The notes under the pieces were generated by a model. That model had not been told where the DNA came from. It did no database searches and saw nothing but the letters and a program-made list of their open reading frames with translations. 38,685 bases of DNA, taken from NCBI GenBank assembly GCA_045638005.1, contig JAZUAN010000030.1, positions 1-38,685 of the forward strand. Direction: 5' to 3'. Source of the stretch: URNF01 sp045638005. Lineage in GTDB: Bacteria > Bacillota > Clostridia > Oscillospirales > Acutalibacteraceae. The position numbers and the translations under genes were made by a program. How positions within the stretch are numbered: position 1 is the stretch's first letter; every line of letters starts with the position of its first letter. Below, piece by piece: positions 14,986-23,438 of the stretch.

Positions 14986-15656
14986 TGTGCATCCTCCTTC
15001 CCTGCTTCACATATGGTACAACCGCTGCAATGCCCACCGCAGGTTTTCTTGTCGCCGCGATTGGTTGCAGAGGGAGCTTTAAATTTGTTTTGCAATGCTG
15101 TCAGGATCGCCAATACAAAGAACGCACCGGGCGCCAATACAAAGATCGGAATGGTAAAACTTTCCGGAATGACACGCATACCAAAGAAGGTACCCGCACC
15201 GATCAATTCACGGACTGCACCGAGAATAGTGAGCGCTCCGGTAAATCCCAATCCCATACCAATGCCATCAAACAAAGAGGGCAACGGTTTATTCTTGGAA
15301 GCATACGCCTCTGCACGTCCCAAAATGATGCAGTTAACAACGATCAGCGGAATATAAATGCCGAGCGTGTCATAAAGATCGCCTAAAAACGCCTGCATCA
15401 GCAGCTGCACCATGGTCACGAAAGAGGCAACCACCACGATATACGCGGGCATACGCACCCTGTCCGGAATGACATTGCGCAGAATGGAGATAATCAGGTT
15501 GGAAAGCGCCAACACAACCATGGTGGAAAGTCCCATACCCAAGCCGTTAGACGCAGCAGTAGTCACAGCCAGCGTAGGACACATACCAAGCATCAAAACA
15601 AAGGTAGGATTTTCCTTTATGATACCGTTATACAAACGTTCTAAACAGGTCTTCAT
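14982..15656 (-). CDS. rnfE: Rnf complex membrane subunit RnfE with Cys-rich C-terminal tail
   Basis: 224 residues, six predicted membrane helices, with ENPTFVLMLGMCPTLAVTT and VNCIILGRAEAYASKN typical of RnfE. After the last helix a tail carries CGGHCSGCTIC (Cys206, 210, 213, 216), a CX3CX2CX2C arrangement that could bind a metal or an iron-sulfur cluster. I have an impression that such tails occur in some clostridial RnfE proteins, but cannot verify it. Both ends overlap neighbours by four bases (rnfG upstream, rnfA downstream). Confidence 0.93.
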   Translation of the reverse strand: MKTCLERLYNGIIKENPTFVLMLGMCPTLAVTTAASNGLGMGLSTMVVLALSNLIISILRNVIPDRVRMPAYIVVVASFVTMVQLLMQAFLGDLYDTLGIYIPLIVVNCIILGRAEAYASKNKPLPSLFDGIGMGLGFTGALTILGAVRELIGAGTFFGMRVIPESFTIPIFVLAPGAFFVLAILTALQNKFKAPSATNRGDKKTCGGHCSGCTICEAGKEDAQ

Positions 15657-16276
15657 GTGTCGGCACCCCCTTTGATGTTCATATAGTTTTCAGCAAACCA
15701 GATGCCGGCGTTGACCGCCTCGGTCACCGCATCAGAGGTGACGGTAGCACCGCTGATAGTGTCTATCTCGTTATCGGCATCCGCGCCGTCTTTTACAACG
15801 GTCAGCATCTCGGCAGGTTTGCCGGCATACTGCCCATAAAACGCTTGGTCGGTACATTTTGCACCCAGACCCGCCGTTTCACTATGAGACAGAATGGAGA
15901 TACCGCTGATCTTGCCGTCGGCAGTAATACCCAGCGTCAGCTGAATCACACCGCCGTAGCCTTTACCGCCGAGGGTCATCACACCACCGAGTTTTTCACC
16001 GTTAGCATCGGTAGCGTACAAAGCATCACCGATGGTCACACCGGCAAAACCTGCGGCAGCCAGTTGCTCATCAGCAGACTTGACAGCGGCATCCACCGCT
16101 TCATCCGCCTCAAACTGCGCGGCATCCGCAAACACGGTACGATAGGCAGCAGATCTGGCTTCCATTTCCGCTTTTGCAATCGGGTCCTTTGTAATGGCAT
16201 ATACCGCCGCCAAAAGAGTACCTGCGACCAGTGTAATCGCAAATAAAGCAAAAGCATCCTTTCTGATCTTTTTCAT
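15653..16276 (-). CDS. rnfG: Rnf complex flavoprotein subunit RnfG
   Basis: 207 residues with one N-terminal membrane helix (about 9-28) and an extracytoplasmic FMN_bind domain (GYGGVIQLTLGITADGKISG, HSETAGLGAK). The flavinylation motif is DTISGATVTSDAV, with Thr178 as the expected FMN site, a target for the apbE product encoded downstream. Overlaps of four bases with rnfD and rnfE suggest coupled translation and fixed stoichiometry. Confidence 0.95.
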   Translation of the reverse strand: MKKIRKDAFALFAITLVAGTLLAAVYAITKDPIAKAEMEARSAAYRTVFADAAQFEADEAVDAAVKSADEQLAAAGFAGVTIGDALYATDANGEKLGGVMTLGGKGYGGVIQLTLGITADGKISGISILSHSETAGLGAKCTDQAFYGQYAGKPAEMLTVVKDGADADNEIDTISGATVTSDAVTEAVNAGIWFAENYMNIKGGADT

Positions 16277-17226
16277 GCTTTGCCCTCCTTTTTGACACCG
16301 AAGGGACGCGGCATCGTCATTTTTTCAATCAACGGCACCAGCGTGTTACCAAACAAAATAGCATACGAAACGCCCTCTGCCGTAGAGCCGACCAAACGGA
16401 ACAACGCGGTTAACACACCGATAAGGATCGCATATACCCACTGTCCGCCGTCGGTAATGGGGCAGGTAACATAATCGGTTGCCATAAAGAAGGCACCAAG
16501 CAGCAAGCCGCCGCCGCATAGCTGCACCAACATATAGTCCCATGTGGGGAAGCCATTGCCGCTCGCCAGGGAAATGATGATTACCGTGATAAAAAATGAG
16601 CCGATATACACAAATGGGATACGCGGCTTAATAACACGGCGAACTAAAAGATACACAGTGCCAAGCATAATCGCCAGCATGGATACCTCACCGATACAAC
16701 CGGCATGGGTGCCGAGGAATACCGATAAAAGATCCACCGTCTCACCCGCCTTCACAGCAGCCAGCGGTGTTGCACCGGTAGAGCCGTCAAGGCCCGCAGG
16801 ATACATGGTCATTTGACCGCCAAAGGAAACAAGCAGGAAACAACGTGCAGCAAGCGCAGGGTTCACAAAGTTCTGACCAAGTCCGCCGAACAATTGCTTG
16901 ACAACAAGAATAGCAAATACGCTGCCAAGTACCGCAATCCAAACCGGAATGGTCGCAGGCAGATTATACGCTAATAACAAGCCGGTGACCAACGCACTGC
17001 AATCGCCAATGGTTACAGGACGTTTCAAAAGCTTTTCAAAAAGGAATTCGGTGAGAACGCAAGCAGCTGCGCAAACCGCAATGATCAACAGTGCACGCCA
17101 GCCGAAGTTCCATACACCGAACACACCGGCAGGTATCAACGCAATCGCCACATCCGCCATGAGGTTGGAGGAATTTGTATCCGCGTGGATATGCGGAGAA
17201 CAGGATATACGACGTAATTCACTCAT
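16273..17226 (-). CDS. rnfD: Rnf complex membrane flavoprotein subunit RnfD
   Basis: 317 residues with about nine or ten membrane helices. Family marks are SPHIHADTNSSNLMADV at the N-terminus, GGLGQNFVNPALAARCFL, and the flavinylation motif DGSTGATPLAAVK, where Thr153 is the predicted FMN attachment site. RnfD with RnfG carries the electron path across to the outer face. Four-base overlaps with rnfC and rnfG. Confidence 0.95.
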   Translation of the reverse strand: MSELRRISCSPHIHADTNSSNLMADVAIALIPAGVFGVWNFGWRALLIIAVCAAACVLTEFLFEKLLKRPVTIGDCSALVTGLLLAYNLPATIPVWIAVLGSVFAILVVKQLFGGLGQNFVNPALAARCFLLVSFGGQMTMYPAGLDGSTGATPLAAVKAGETVDLLSVFLGTHAGCIGEVSMLAIMLGTVYLLVRRVIKPRIPFVYIGSFFITVIIISLASGNGFPTWDYMLVQLCGGGLLLGAFFMATDYVTCPITDGGQWVYAILIGVLTALFRLVGSTAEGVSYAILFGNTLVPLIEKMTMPRPFGVKKEGKA

Positions 17227-18560
17227 TTTTTCTCCGCCTCCTTTTGACGTTTGCGATCGGTTGCCACCGTTGTTTTAGCTTGTACGAAGCTTTGGGTCAA
17301 TCGAATATGCGCGGGACACACATACGAGCAACTGCCGCAAGAAACGCATTCCATACCGCCGAGGCTCTGAAAAGCATCCATATCCCCTTTACGTACGGTG
17401 CGTACCATCATTTGCGGCACCAAATTTGCAGGACAAACGCTCATACAGCGTCCGCAATGAATACAAGCGGTTGTCATCTCCTGCGGTGCAACACCCTCGC
17501 CGAAAGCGAGCAACGCAGATGTCGTTTTTTGTACCGGTACATCCAAGGACATCAATGCCGTGCCCATCATCGGACCGCCGGCAATCAGTTTTTCCGGTTC
17601 CGTGGTAAAGCCGCCCGCTAAATCCACAATCTCTGCGAGAGAGCTGCCGATAGGCGCTTCATAGTTACCGGGATTGCGGAATGCATCACCAGAAAGGGTG
17701 ATCACACGCTTAATCAGCGGTGTACTTTTGAACACCGCCCGATACAGAGAGATTACCGTGGCGACATTATGCACAATACACCCCGCCTGGAACGGCAACA
17801 TACCGGAATGCACCTTCCTGCCGGTCACAGCATAAATCAGCGAACGTTCACCCCCCTGCGGATATTTGGTCTTTAAGGGGCAGACCGAAACATCCGGATG
17901 GGTTTCGGTGAGATGGGTCAGCAACTTGATCGCTTCCGGTTTGTTGTCCTCGATGCCGATAACACCCTTGGCATTCGGGAACATTTTAAGCAGAATGCGG
18001 ATACCGCCGAGCAACGCATCGCTTTCCTCCAACATCAAGCGATAGTCGGAGGTAAGATACGGCTCACATTCCGCACCGTTGATGATTACATATTCAATAG
18101 CGTTATCCTCAGCGGGGGTCAATTTCGTATCAGTGGGGAAACCCGCACCGCCCAGACCCACGATACCTGCTTCACGTGCAAGCTGACGGATCTGACCGTT
18201 ATGGATATCATGAAAATCTACCTCTTCCCCGATTTCGGGAGCCTGCGTATATTGTCCATCGTTTTCGATCACGATAGAAGGAACACGGTTACCCGAAACG
18301 GTCAACCGCTTTTCGATAGCCTTCACCGTACCCGAAACACCGGAACAAATACAAGCGGAAAGACCGTCAGCAGCATCAGCAATGCGTTGGCCGACCAGTA
18401 CGGTGTCCCCTTTTTGTACCGCGGGCACAGCAGGTTTACCGATATGCTGTATAAGCGGATACACCGCTTCCCCAACAGGACGCAACTGCCTTATCGGCAA
18501 CGCCGCGGTAAGCTCCTTGCCGTCGTACATGTGTACGCCGCCGCGAAATGTCTTTTTCAT
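17223..18560 (-). CDS. rnfC: Rnf complex NADH-binding subunit RnfC
   Basis: 445 residues. The N-terminal FRGGVHMYDGKELT, the nucleotide/FMN-binding GIVGLGGAGFPTDTKL, the SLBB-like segment and two 4Fe-4S motifs (CIHCGRCMSVCPANLVPQ and CVSCGSCSYVCPAHI) identify it. RnfC exchanges electrons with NAD at the cytosolic face. The ATG at 18560 is preferred over the GTG at 18566, because AAAGGAGG is nine to ten bases upstream of the ATG and only three from the GTG. It is the first gene of the operon, with a leader of about 100 nucleotides. Confidence 0.94.
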   Translation of the reverse strand: MKKTFRGGVHMYDGKELTAALPIRQLRPVGEAVYPLIQHIGKPAVPAVQKGDTVLVGQRIADAADGLSACICSGVSGTVKAIEKRLTVSGNRVPSIVIENDGQYTQAPEIGEEVDFHDIHNGQIRQLAREAGIVGLGGAGFPTDTKLTPAEDNAIEYVIINGAECEPYLTSDYRLMLEESDALLGGIRILLKMFPNAKGVIGIEDNKPEAIKLLTHLTETHPDVSVCPLKTKYPQGGERSLIYAVTGRKVHSGMLPFQAGCIVHNVATVISLYRAVFKSTPLIKRVITLSGDAFRNPGNYEAPIGSSLAEIVDLAGGFTTEPEKLIAGGPMMGTALMSLDVPVQKTTSALLAFGEGVAPQEMTTACIHCGRCMSVCPANLVPQMMVRTVRKGDMDAFQSLGGMECVSCGSCSYVCPAHIRLTQSFVQAKTTVATDRKRQKEAEKK

Positions 18561-18601
18561 AGACACACGCCTCCTTTATGAAAAATAATAAAAAGAAACA
18601 A

Positions 18602-18631
18602 TTGAAAAGGAAAGAAGCTCATCCCTTTCAA
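18602..18631 (-). other. AT-rich stem-loop in the rnfC leader, possible attenuator
   Basis: On the minus strand TTGAAAGGGA pairs with TTTCCTTTTCAA over about ten base pairs (one G-U), followed by a U-rich run (TTGTTTCTTTTTATTATTTTT) before the rnfC ribosome binding site. This has the outline of a weak intrinsic terminator between the promoter and the first gene. No known riboswitch consensus is evident. Confidence 0.35.
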
Positions 18632-18665
18632 CAGGAAAATATAGGTATGATATTCTAGTCACAAT

Positions 18666-18694
18666 ATCATAACACAACTTTTATATTTTATCAA
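18666..18694 (-). promoter_or_regulatory. Predicted sigma-A promoter of the rnf operon
   Basis: On the minus strand TTGATA (18694-18689) and TATGAT (18671-18666) are spaced 17 bases apart; each box matches the consensus at five of six positions. The -35 box lies at the end of the U-tract of the fba terminator, so the two signals abut. Transcription should begin near 18659. Confidence 0.72.
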
Positions 18695-18729
18695 TAAAAA
18701 AGCGGTTATTTCCTTGACGAAAACAACCG
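18694..18729 (-). terminator. Intrinsic terminator of fba
   Basis: On the minus strand CGGTTGTTTTC and GGAAATAACCG form an 11-bp stem (two G-U pairs) around a GTCAA loop, followed by CTTTTTTATT. It starts 15 bases after the fba stop and separates fba from the rnf promoter. Confidence 0.82.
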
Positions 18730-18743
18730 ATTTTAATTGGTAA

Positions 18744-19607
18744 TTATGCCTTACCAACGCAGCCGAACAGTTCCATCTTTTCCTTGACGGTCTCTTTGAT
18801 GGCTTCCACACCGGGAGCGAGCAGCTTTCTCGGGTCAAAGCCCTTGCCCTGCTGATCCTTACCGGCTTCGATGTACTCACGGGTAGCCGCAGCAAACGCC
18901 AACTGACACTCGGTGTTGACGTTGATCTTGGAAACGCCCAGATCAATCGCCTTTTTGATCATATCAGCCGGAATGCCGGTGCCGCCATGCAGCACGAGCG
19001 GCATGCTGCCGGTCTTCTCCTGCACCTTTGCGAGGGTGTCAAAGCTCAAACCCGCCCAGTTTTCCGGATATTTGCCATGGATGTTGCCGATACCGGCAGC
19101 CAGCATGGTTACACCCAGATCAGCGATAGCTTTACATTCGTCGGGGTCTGCGCATTCGCCCATACCCACAACGCCGTCTTCTTCGCCGCCGATGGAGCCG
19201 ACTTCCGCTTCCAAGGACAAGCCTTTTTCCTCAGCGAGCGCCACCAATTCTTTGGTTTTTGCAATATTCTCGTCGATCGGATAATGAGAGCCGTCGAACA
19301 TGATAGAGGAGAAGCCGGCCTCTACGCAAGCGAGTGCACCCTCATAGCTGCCGTGGTCGAGATGCAGCGCAACCGGAACGGTGATATTGAGGCACTCTAA
19401 CATGCCTTCCACCATACCGACAATGGTCTTATAACCACACATATATTTGCCCGCACCCTCGGAAACGCCGAGGATAACCGGAGCGTTGAGCTCCTGCGCG
19501 GTCTGCAGAATGGCTTTGGTCCACTCTAAGTTATTGATATTGAACTGACCGACAGCATAATGACCGGCCTTCGCTTTAGTAAGCATTTCTTTTGCGGATA
19601 CTAACAT
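18744..19607 (-). CDS. fba: Class II fructose-1,6-bisphosphate aldolase
   Basis: 287 residues. A zinc-dependent glycolytic aldolase that interconverts fructose-1,6-bisphosphate with dihydroxyacetone phosphate and glyceraldehyde-3-phosphate. Zinc-site and phosphate-binding features are visible: VALHLDHGSYE, FDGSHYP, LEAEVGSIGGEED, NIHGKYP, PLVLHGGTGIP and KINVNTECQLAF. GGAGGTAGAAACC precedes the ATG. It stands alone with its own promoter and terminator between the clpE operon and the rnf operon. Relatives act on tagatose bisphosphate, but the fructose bisphosphate assignment is more likely. Confidence 0.93.
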   Translation of the reverse strand: MLVSAKEMLTKAKAGHYAVGQFNINNLEWTKAILQTAQELNAPVILGVSEGAGKYMCGYKTIVGMVEGMLECLNITVPVALHLDHGSYEGALACVEAGFSSIMFDGSHYPIDENIAKTKELVALAEEKGLSLEAEVGSIGGEEDGVVGMGECADPDECKAIADLGVTMLAAGIGNIHGKYPENWAGLSFDTLAKVQEKTGSMPLVLHGGTGIPADMIKKAIDLGVSKINVNTECQLAFAAATREYIEAGKDQQGKGFDPRKLLAPGVEAIKETVKEKMELFGCVGKA

Positions 19608-19666
19608 GGTTTCTACCTCCGAAACATTTATTTTTCACTTAAGGCAACATCTGCCATAACGGATAT

Positions 19667-19695
19667 ATTATAGCGCTTATCTTTCAAAAAAGCAA
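19667..19695 (-). promoter_or_regulatory. Predicted sigma-A promoter of fba
   Basis: On the minus strand TTGCTT (19695-19690) and a perfect TATAAT (19672-19667) are 17 bases apart. It lies in the 123-base gap between clpE and fba. No clear terminator for clpE is seen in that gap, so some read-through from the upstream operon is possible. Confidence 0.62.
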
Positions 19696-19730
19696 TATAT
19701 AAGACGCGGTTTTATGAAAAAATATCAATT

Positions 19731-22013
19731 TTATTCTGCCAAAACGGTTAAATCGGTATTCTCCCCTACGTCCACCGCAATGCGTACAATTGGCGCATCC
19801 GCACGCTCTACCAAAATAGTGGTGATAGCATCCTCCACCTCACGGCGAATGACGTTTCTCAAATCGCGCGCACCGCGTTTTCCGCCATGCGCCTTGTGTG
19901 CAAGGTAAGCAGCGGCGGCCGGCGTCCATGTGAAGTCAATCCCCTTGTCAGCAAGCGGCGACACCAGCTGTGACAGCATAAGATCCGCAATTCTTTCAAA
20001 GCTTTCCTCGGACAGCGGCGCAAAGAACACCACCTCGTCCACACGACCGATAAATTCGGGACGTAAGAATTCGCGCAAGGCTTTCATGGCACGGTCGCGA
20101 GAAGCTTCTGCATCAGATTTGCCGAAGCCCATAAGATTTTCAGCAAACCGGCTGCCCGCATTGGAGGTCATCACGATAACCGTATTCGCAAAGTTGACCA
20201 CCCTGCCGTGTGCATCTGTAATCTTGCCCTCATCAAGAATCTGCAACAAAATATTCAGCACATCGGGATGTGCATTTTCCATCTCGTCAAATAACAGCAC
20301 CGAATACGGCTTACGGCGTACCTTTTCGGTAAGCTGTCCCGCTTCATCATACCCGACATAACCGGGAGGTGAGCCGATAATACGGGATACCGCATGCTTT
20401 TCCATAAATTCGGACATATCCAAGCGGATCAGCGTTTCGGGCGTGTCAAACAGTTCCGATGCCAGCACTTTTACCAGTTCGGTCTTACCGACACCGGTAG
20501 AGCCGACAAAGATAAAGGATGCGGGACGGTGAACGGGACTGATCTGCACACGGCTGCGACGCACAGCGGCAGCCACCAAACGCACCGCTTCATCCTGTCC
20601 GATGACCTTTTCTTTTAAGCGATCTTCCAAAGAGGAAAGTCTGTTAAGCTCGCTCTCTTGAATTTTAGACGCAGGAATACCTGTCCAAAGTTCGATAACA
20701 CGCGCAAGATGCGCGTCGGTGACCGGTGCATGCAGCGCTTTTGCTTCAAGTGCGCCTGCAGCCTCCTCCGCTTTCAAAATCTCCGCACGAGTGATCGCAA
20801 GCTGTTCATAGTCAACCGTTTCCGCCTCCATCTGCGTCTTTTCCTGTTCACGCAGGCGGTTACAGTCTTTTTTGAGCTCCGCGTATTTTACCGCGTCCAT
20901 ATTCGCCAAAGACGCAGCGGCAGAAGCCTCATCAATCAGGTCAATTGCCTTATCCGGCAAAAAGCGATCGGTGATATACCGCTCTGACAACGTCACCGCA
21001 CGGCGCAAAATCCCTTCGGAAAGCACCACACCGTGATACTCTTCGTACCGTGCACGCAAACCTTTGAGTATCTCCACCGTATCAGCGATGGAGGGTTCCT
21101 CCACCGTCACCGGCTGGAAGCGACGTTCAAGGGCCGCGTCCTTTTCGATATGCTTGCGATATTCATTAAAAGTAGTAGCGCCCACCACCTGGATTTCGCC
21201 ACGGGAAAGTGCCGGTTTCATAATGTTAGCAGCAGACATGCTGCCCTCGGAATCGCCGGTACCGACAAGGCTATGCACCTCATCTATAAAGAGGATAATG
21301 TTTCCCTCTGCTTTCACTTCATCAATAAGTCCCTTGATGCGGCTTTCAAACTGGCCGCGGAACTGCGTGCCTGCAACCAGAGCGGTAAGATCTAACAAAA
21401 AGACCTCTTTACCCTGCAGGCGCATCGGCACATTTCCATCCGCGATACGCTGCGCCAACCCCTCGGCAATAGCTGTTTTACCCACACCCGGTTCACCAAT
21501 AAGACAAGGATTATTCTTGGTACGGCGGGAAAGAATCTGGGTCACACGATAGATCTCATCCTCCCTACCAATAACAGGGTCAATATTCCCCTCTCTCGCC
21601 TTTTTAGTAAGATCGTTACAGTATTGGTTAAGAAAACGACGTTTTTTCTCTTTTTTATCTTTACCGTTCCCGCCTTTTTCCCTCCGCGGCGATTTTTCTC
21701 CGCCGGGCATACCGCCGGGAGCGGCGCCAAACAGATTTTGCAAAAACGGAAATACAGGCGCGCCACCGGGACTAAAATTCTCGTCATCCTCGGTTTCGGC
21801 AAGTTCAACGCCCATCATCTCGTTCATCTGGTTTTCCATCTGTTCGAGTTCATCCTCACCCACACCGAATTTATCCAGCATGTCGGTGACGGGTTTTATA
21901 TTCAATTCCTTTGCGCAGGAAAGGCAATAGCCTTCATTGATGGTTTTATCCCCTTCCATGCGGGTCACAAAAACAACCGCCGGTCGTTTTTGACAACGGG
22001 AACATAAGGTCAT
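19731..22013 (-). CDS. clpE: ClpE-type Clp ATPase with N-terminal zinc finger
   Basis: 760 residues, a AAA+ unfoldase. It has an N-terminal zinc finger (CSRC at 4-7, CLSC at 30-33), then a Gly/Pro/Lys-rich linker (about 80-125) and no Clp_N repeats, which fits ClpE rather than ClpC. The first AAA domain has GEPGVGKTAIAEGLA and LFIDEVHSLVG. A short UVR-like middle segment follows, then the second AAA domain with GSTGVGKTELVK and LLFDEMENAHPDV. An MGFGKS loop after SNAGSRFAENL is in the place where ClpP docks. The ATG shares a base with the pgsA stop. In Bacillus relatives ClpE is a heat-stress unfoldase under CtsR; no CtsR operator was recognised here. Confidence 0.9.
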   Translation of the reverse strand: MTLCSRCQKRPAVVFVTRMEGDKTINEGYCLSCAKELNIKPVTDMLDKFGVGEDELEQMENQMNEMMGVELAETEDDENFSPGGAPVFPFLQNLFGAAPGGMPGGEKSPRREKGGNGKDKKEKKRRFLNQYCNDLTKKAREGNIDPVIGREDEIYRVTQILSRRTKNNPCLIGEPGVGKTAIAEGLAQRIADGNVPMRLQGKEVFLLDLTALVAGTQFRGQFESRIKGLIDEVKAEGNIILFIDEVHSLVGTGDSEGSMSAANIMKPALSRGEIQVVGATTFNEYRKHIEKDAALERRFQPVTVEEPSIADTVEILKGLRARYEEYHGVVLSEGILRRAVTLSERYITDRFLPDKAIDLIDEASAAASLANMDAVKYAELKKDCNRLREQEKTQMEAETVDYEQLAITRAEILKAEEAAGALEAKALHAPVTDAHLARVIELWTGIPASKIQESELNRLSSLEDRLKEKVIGQDEAVRLVAAAVRRSRVQISPVHRPASFIFVGSTGVGKTELVKVLASELFDTPETLIRLDMSEFMEKHAVSRIIGSPPGYVGYDEAGQLTEKVRRKPYSVLLFDEMENAHPDVLNILLQILDEGKITDAHGRVVNFANTVIVMTSNAGSRFAENLMGFGKSDAEASRDRAMKALREFLRPEFIGRVDEVVFFAPLSEESFERIADLMLSQLVSPLADKGIDFTWTPAAAAYLAHKAHGGKRGARDLRNVIRREVEDAITTILVERADAPIVRIAVDVGENTDLTVLAE

Positions 22014-22621
22014 TACTCGTTACTCCCTTCCGAAACAGGTACCTTTCCGACATCTGCCGCAGGCATATCCTTCCGAATGCTGATAAACAACAGCAGATAC
22101 CGTACAAATGCAAATAACATCAAAAGTCCTATCAGCGAAACCAATCCAACCAGCAGCTCCCACGGCATATCCTTCCACAGCACGATCGCCGCCACGCTGA
22201 TATAAAACACAGCCGTAGAAACCTTACCATACCATTTCGACGCGCGCATTTCGCTGCCGCGACTGAGCAGAATAAGTCCGCCAAGACCTTGTAAACTTTC
22301 CTTTACAACACAGATAATAAGCAGCGGTAAAAACTCCTTATACTGTGTCGCAAGACAGATCATAACCGCCACCTGTGTCAGCTTATCCGCGACGGGATCC
22401 AACAGTTTACCAATCTCGCTTTCCTGATGAAATTTACGGGCGATCCAACCGTCAAGGCAATCCGTAAGACCTGACAGCACCAAAAGACCAAAAGCTGCAT
22501 ATTGCATGGTGTCGCTGTTGATATCACAGCTCCAAATATACAGGACAATAAATGCAGGTAAAATAACAATGCGCAGCAAGGACAGCACATTCGGGATCGT
22601 CCATTTCCATTGTATTTGCAT
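22013..22621 (-). CDS. pgsA: CDP-diacylglycerol-glycerol-3-phosphate phosphatidyltransferase
   Basis: 202 residues with about five membrane helices and the CDP-alcohol phosphotransferase signature DCLDGWIARKF...GKLLDPVAD (D-x2-DG-x2-AR-x8-G-x3-D-x3-D). PgsA makes phosphatidylglycerolphosphate for anionic phospholipids. The ATG at 22621 is preferred because GGGAGG lies eight bases upstream; the frame extends to a TTG at 22642. The final stretch (SIRKDMPAADVGK) is a cytosolic tail. Other family members such as cardiolipin synthase-type enzymes share the signature, but the length and N-terminus NVLSLLRIVILPAF fit PgsA. Confidence 0.88.
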   Translation of the reverse strand: MQIQWKWTIPNVLSLLRIVILPAFIVLYIWSCDINSDTMQYAAFGLLVLSGLTDCLDGWIARKFHQESEIGKLLDPVADKLTQVAVMICLATQYKEFLPLLIICVVKESLQGLGGLILLSRGSEMRASKWYGKVSTAVFYISVAAIVLWKDMPWELLVGLVSLIGLLMLFAFVRYLLLFISIRKDMPAADVGKVPVSEGSNE

Positions 22622-22662
22622 TTGAGAATCCTCCCAACTCAAAACTTAAAACTTCAAGTGTC

Positions 22663-23421
22663 TTATTTATTCATCAATTTGTTAAACTCCACGACCAGCA
22701 CATTATTACCGGAGTAAACCGGATTGATATCCGCTATTTTGCTCACGACGATACTTTCTTGGATCGCTTTATTGGAGATAATGGCGTCCTCGGATGTGAA
22801 GCCGGCAACCATCTGCATAATAGTGACCACCAACAGCACCCATAAGAGACCTTTAAGTGCGCCGAGCACCGCACCAAGCGTACCATTGAGTTTTTTAAGC
22901 GGCGAGACACGGATCACCTTGCTGATTACCTTTGCGAGCAAGCCAACCACAATCAACAGCACAACAAACAGTACAATGCCCACAATACAACGAATAAGTA
23001 AGGTTACTATCGGCTTTACCACCTGCTCGGTGACCGATACAGCGATAGAATGTGCGGAATTTTCAATGCCACCCTCTACATTTTTAGCAAGTTCTGCCAA
23101 AGAAATATCATTTTTGTCCATCAAAGATTTGACAAAATCGGGCAAAGCCTGCTCCGCTGCCTGCAAATTCGTCTCCAAGGAACCGACACCGGCTGTCTGG
23201 GCCACCTCATTGATACTGCTCTCAATCGTAGCCACGGTCGGCGCCTGCACAACACCGTTGTAAATACCATCCGCGACAGGTGCACTCAGCGTAAATGCCA
23301 AAATAACCGCTGCCACCATACCGACAAAGCTGATAATACTGTCTACAAAACCGATTTTGTAGCCACGGATAACCGTCAACACAAAAATCAGTATAACCGC
23401 TAAATCCAATACGTATGCCAT
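22663..23421 (-). CDS. CvpA family membrane protein
   Basis: 252 residues. The N-terminus AYVLDLAVILIFVLTVIRGYKIGFVDSI is typical of CvpA, with four predicted membrane helices and an extracytoplasmic insert between helices 2 and 3 (about residues 55-130). The family is named for a colicin V production defect; its function in Firmicutes is uncertain (envelope homeostasis is suggested). The ATG at 23421 follows AGGAGGCTTTTT; the frame extends to a GTG at 23442 but without a site. It lies between a DUF5711-like gene and pgsA. Confidence 0.8.
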   Translation of the reverse strand: MAYVLDLAVILIFVLTVIRGYKIGFVDSIISFVGMVAAVILAFTLSAPVADGIYNGVVQAPTVATIESSINEVAQTAGVGSLETNLQAAEQALPDFVKSLMDKNDISLAELAKNVEGGIENSAHSIAVSVTEQVVKPIVTLLIRCIVGIVLFVVLLIVVGLLAKVISKVIRVSPLKKLNGTLGAVLGALKGLLWVLLVVTIMQMVAGFTSEDAIISNKAIQESIVVSKIADINPVYSGNNVLVVEFNKLMNK

Positions 23422-23438
23422 AAAAAGCCTCCTAAATA

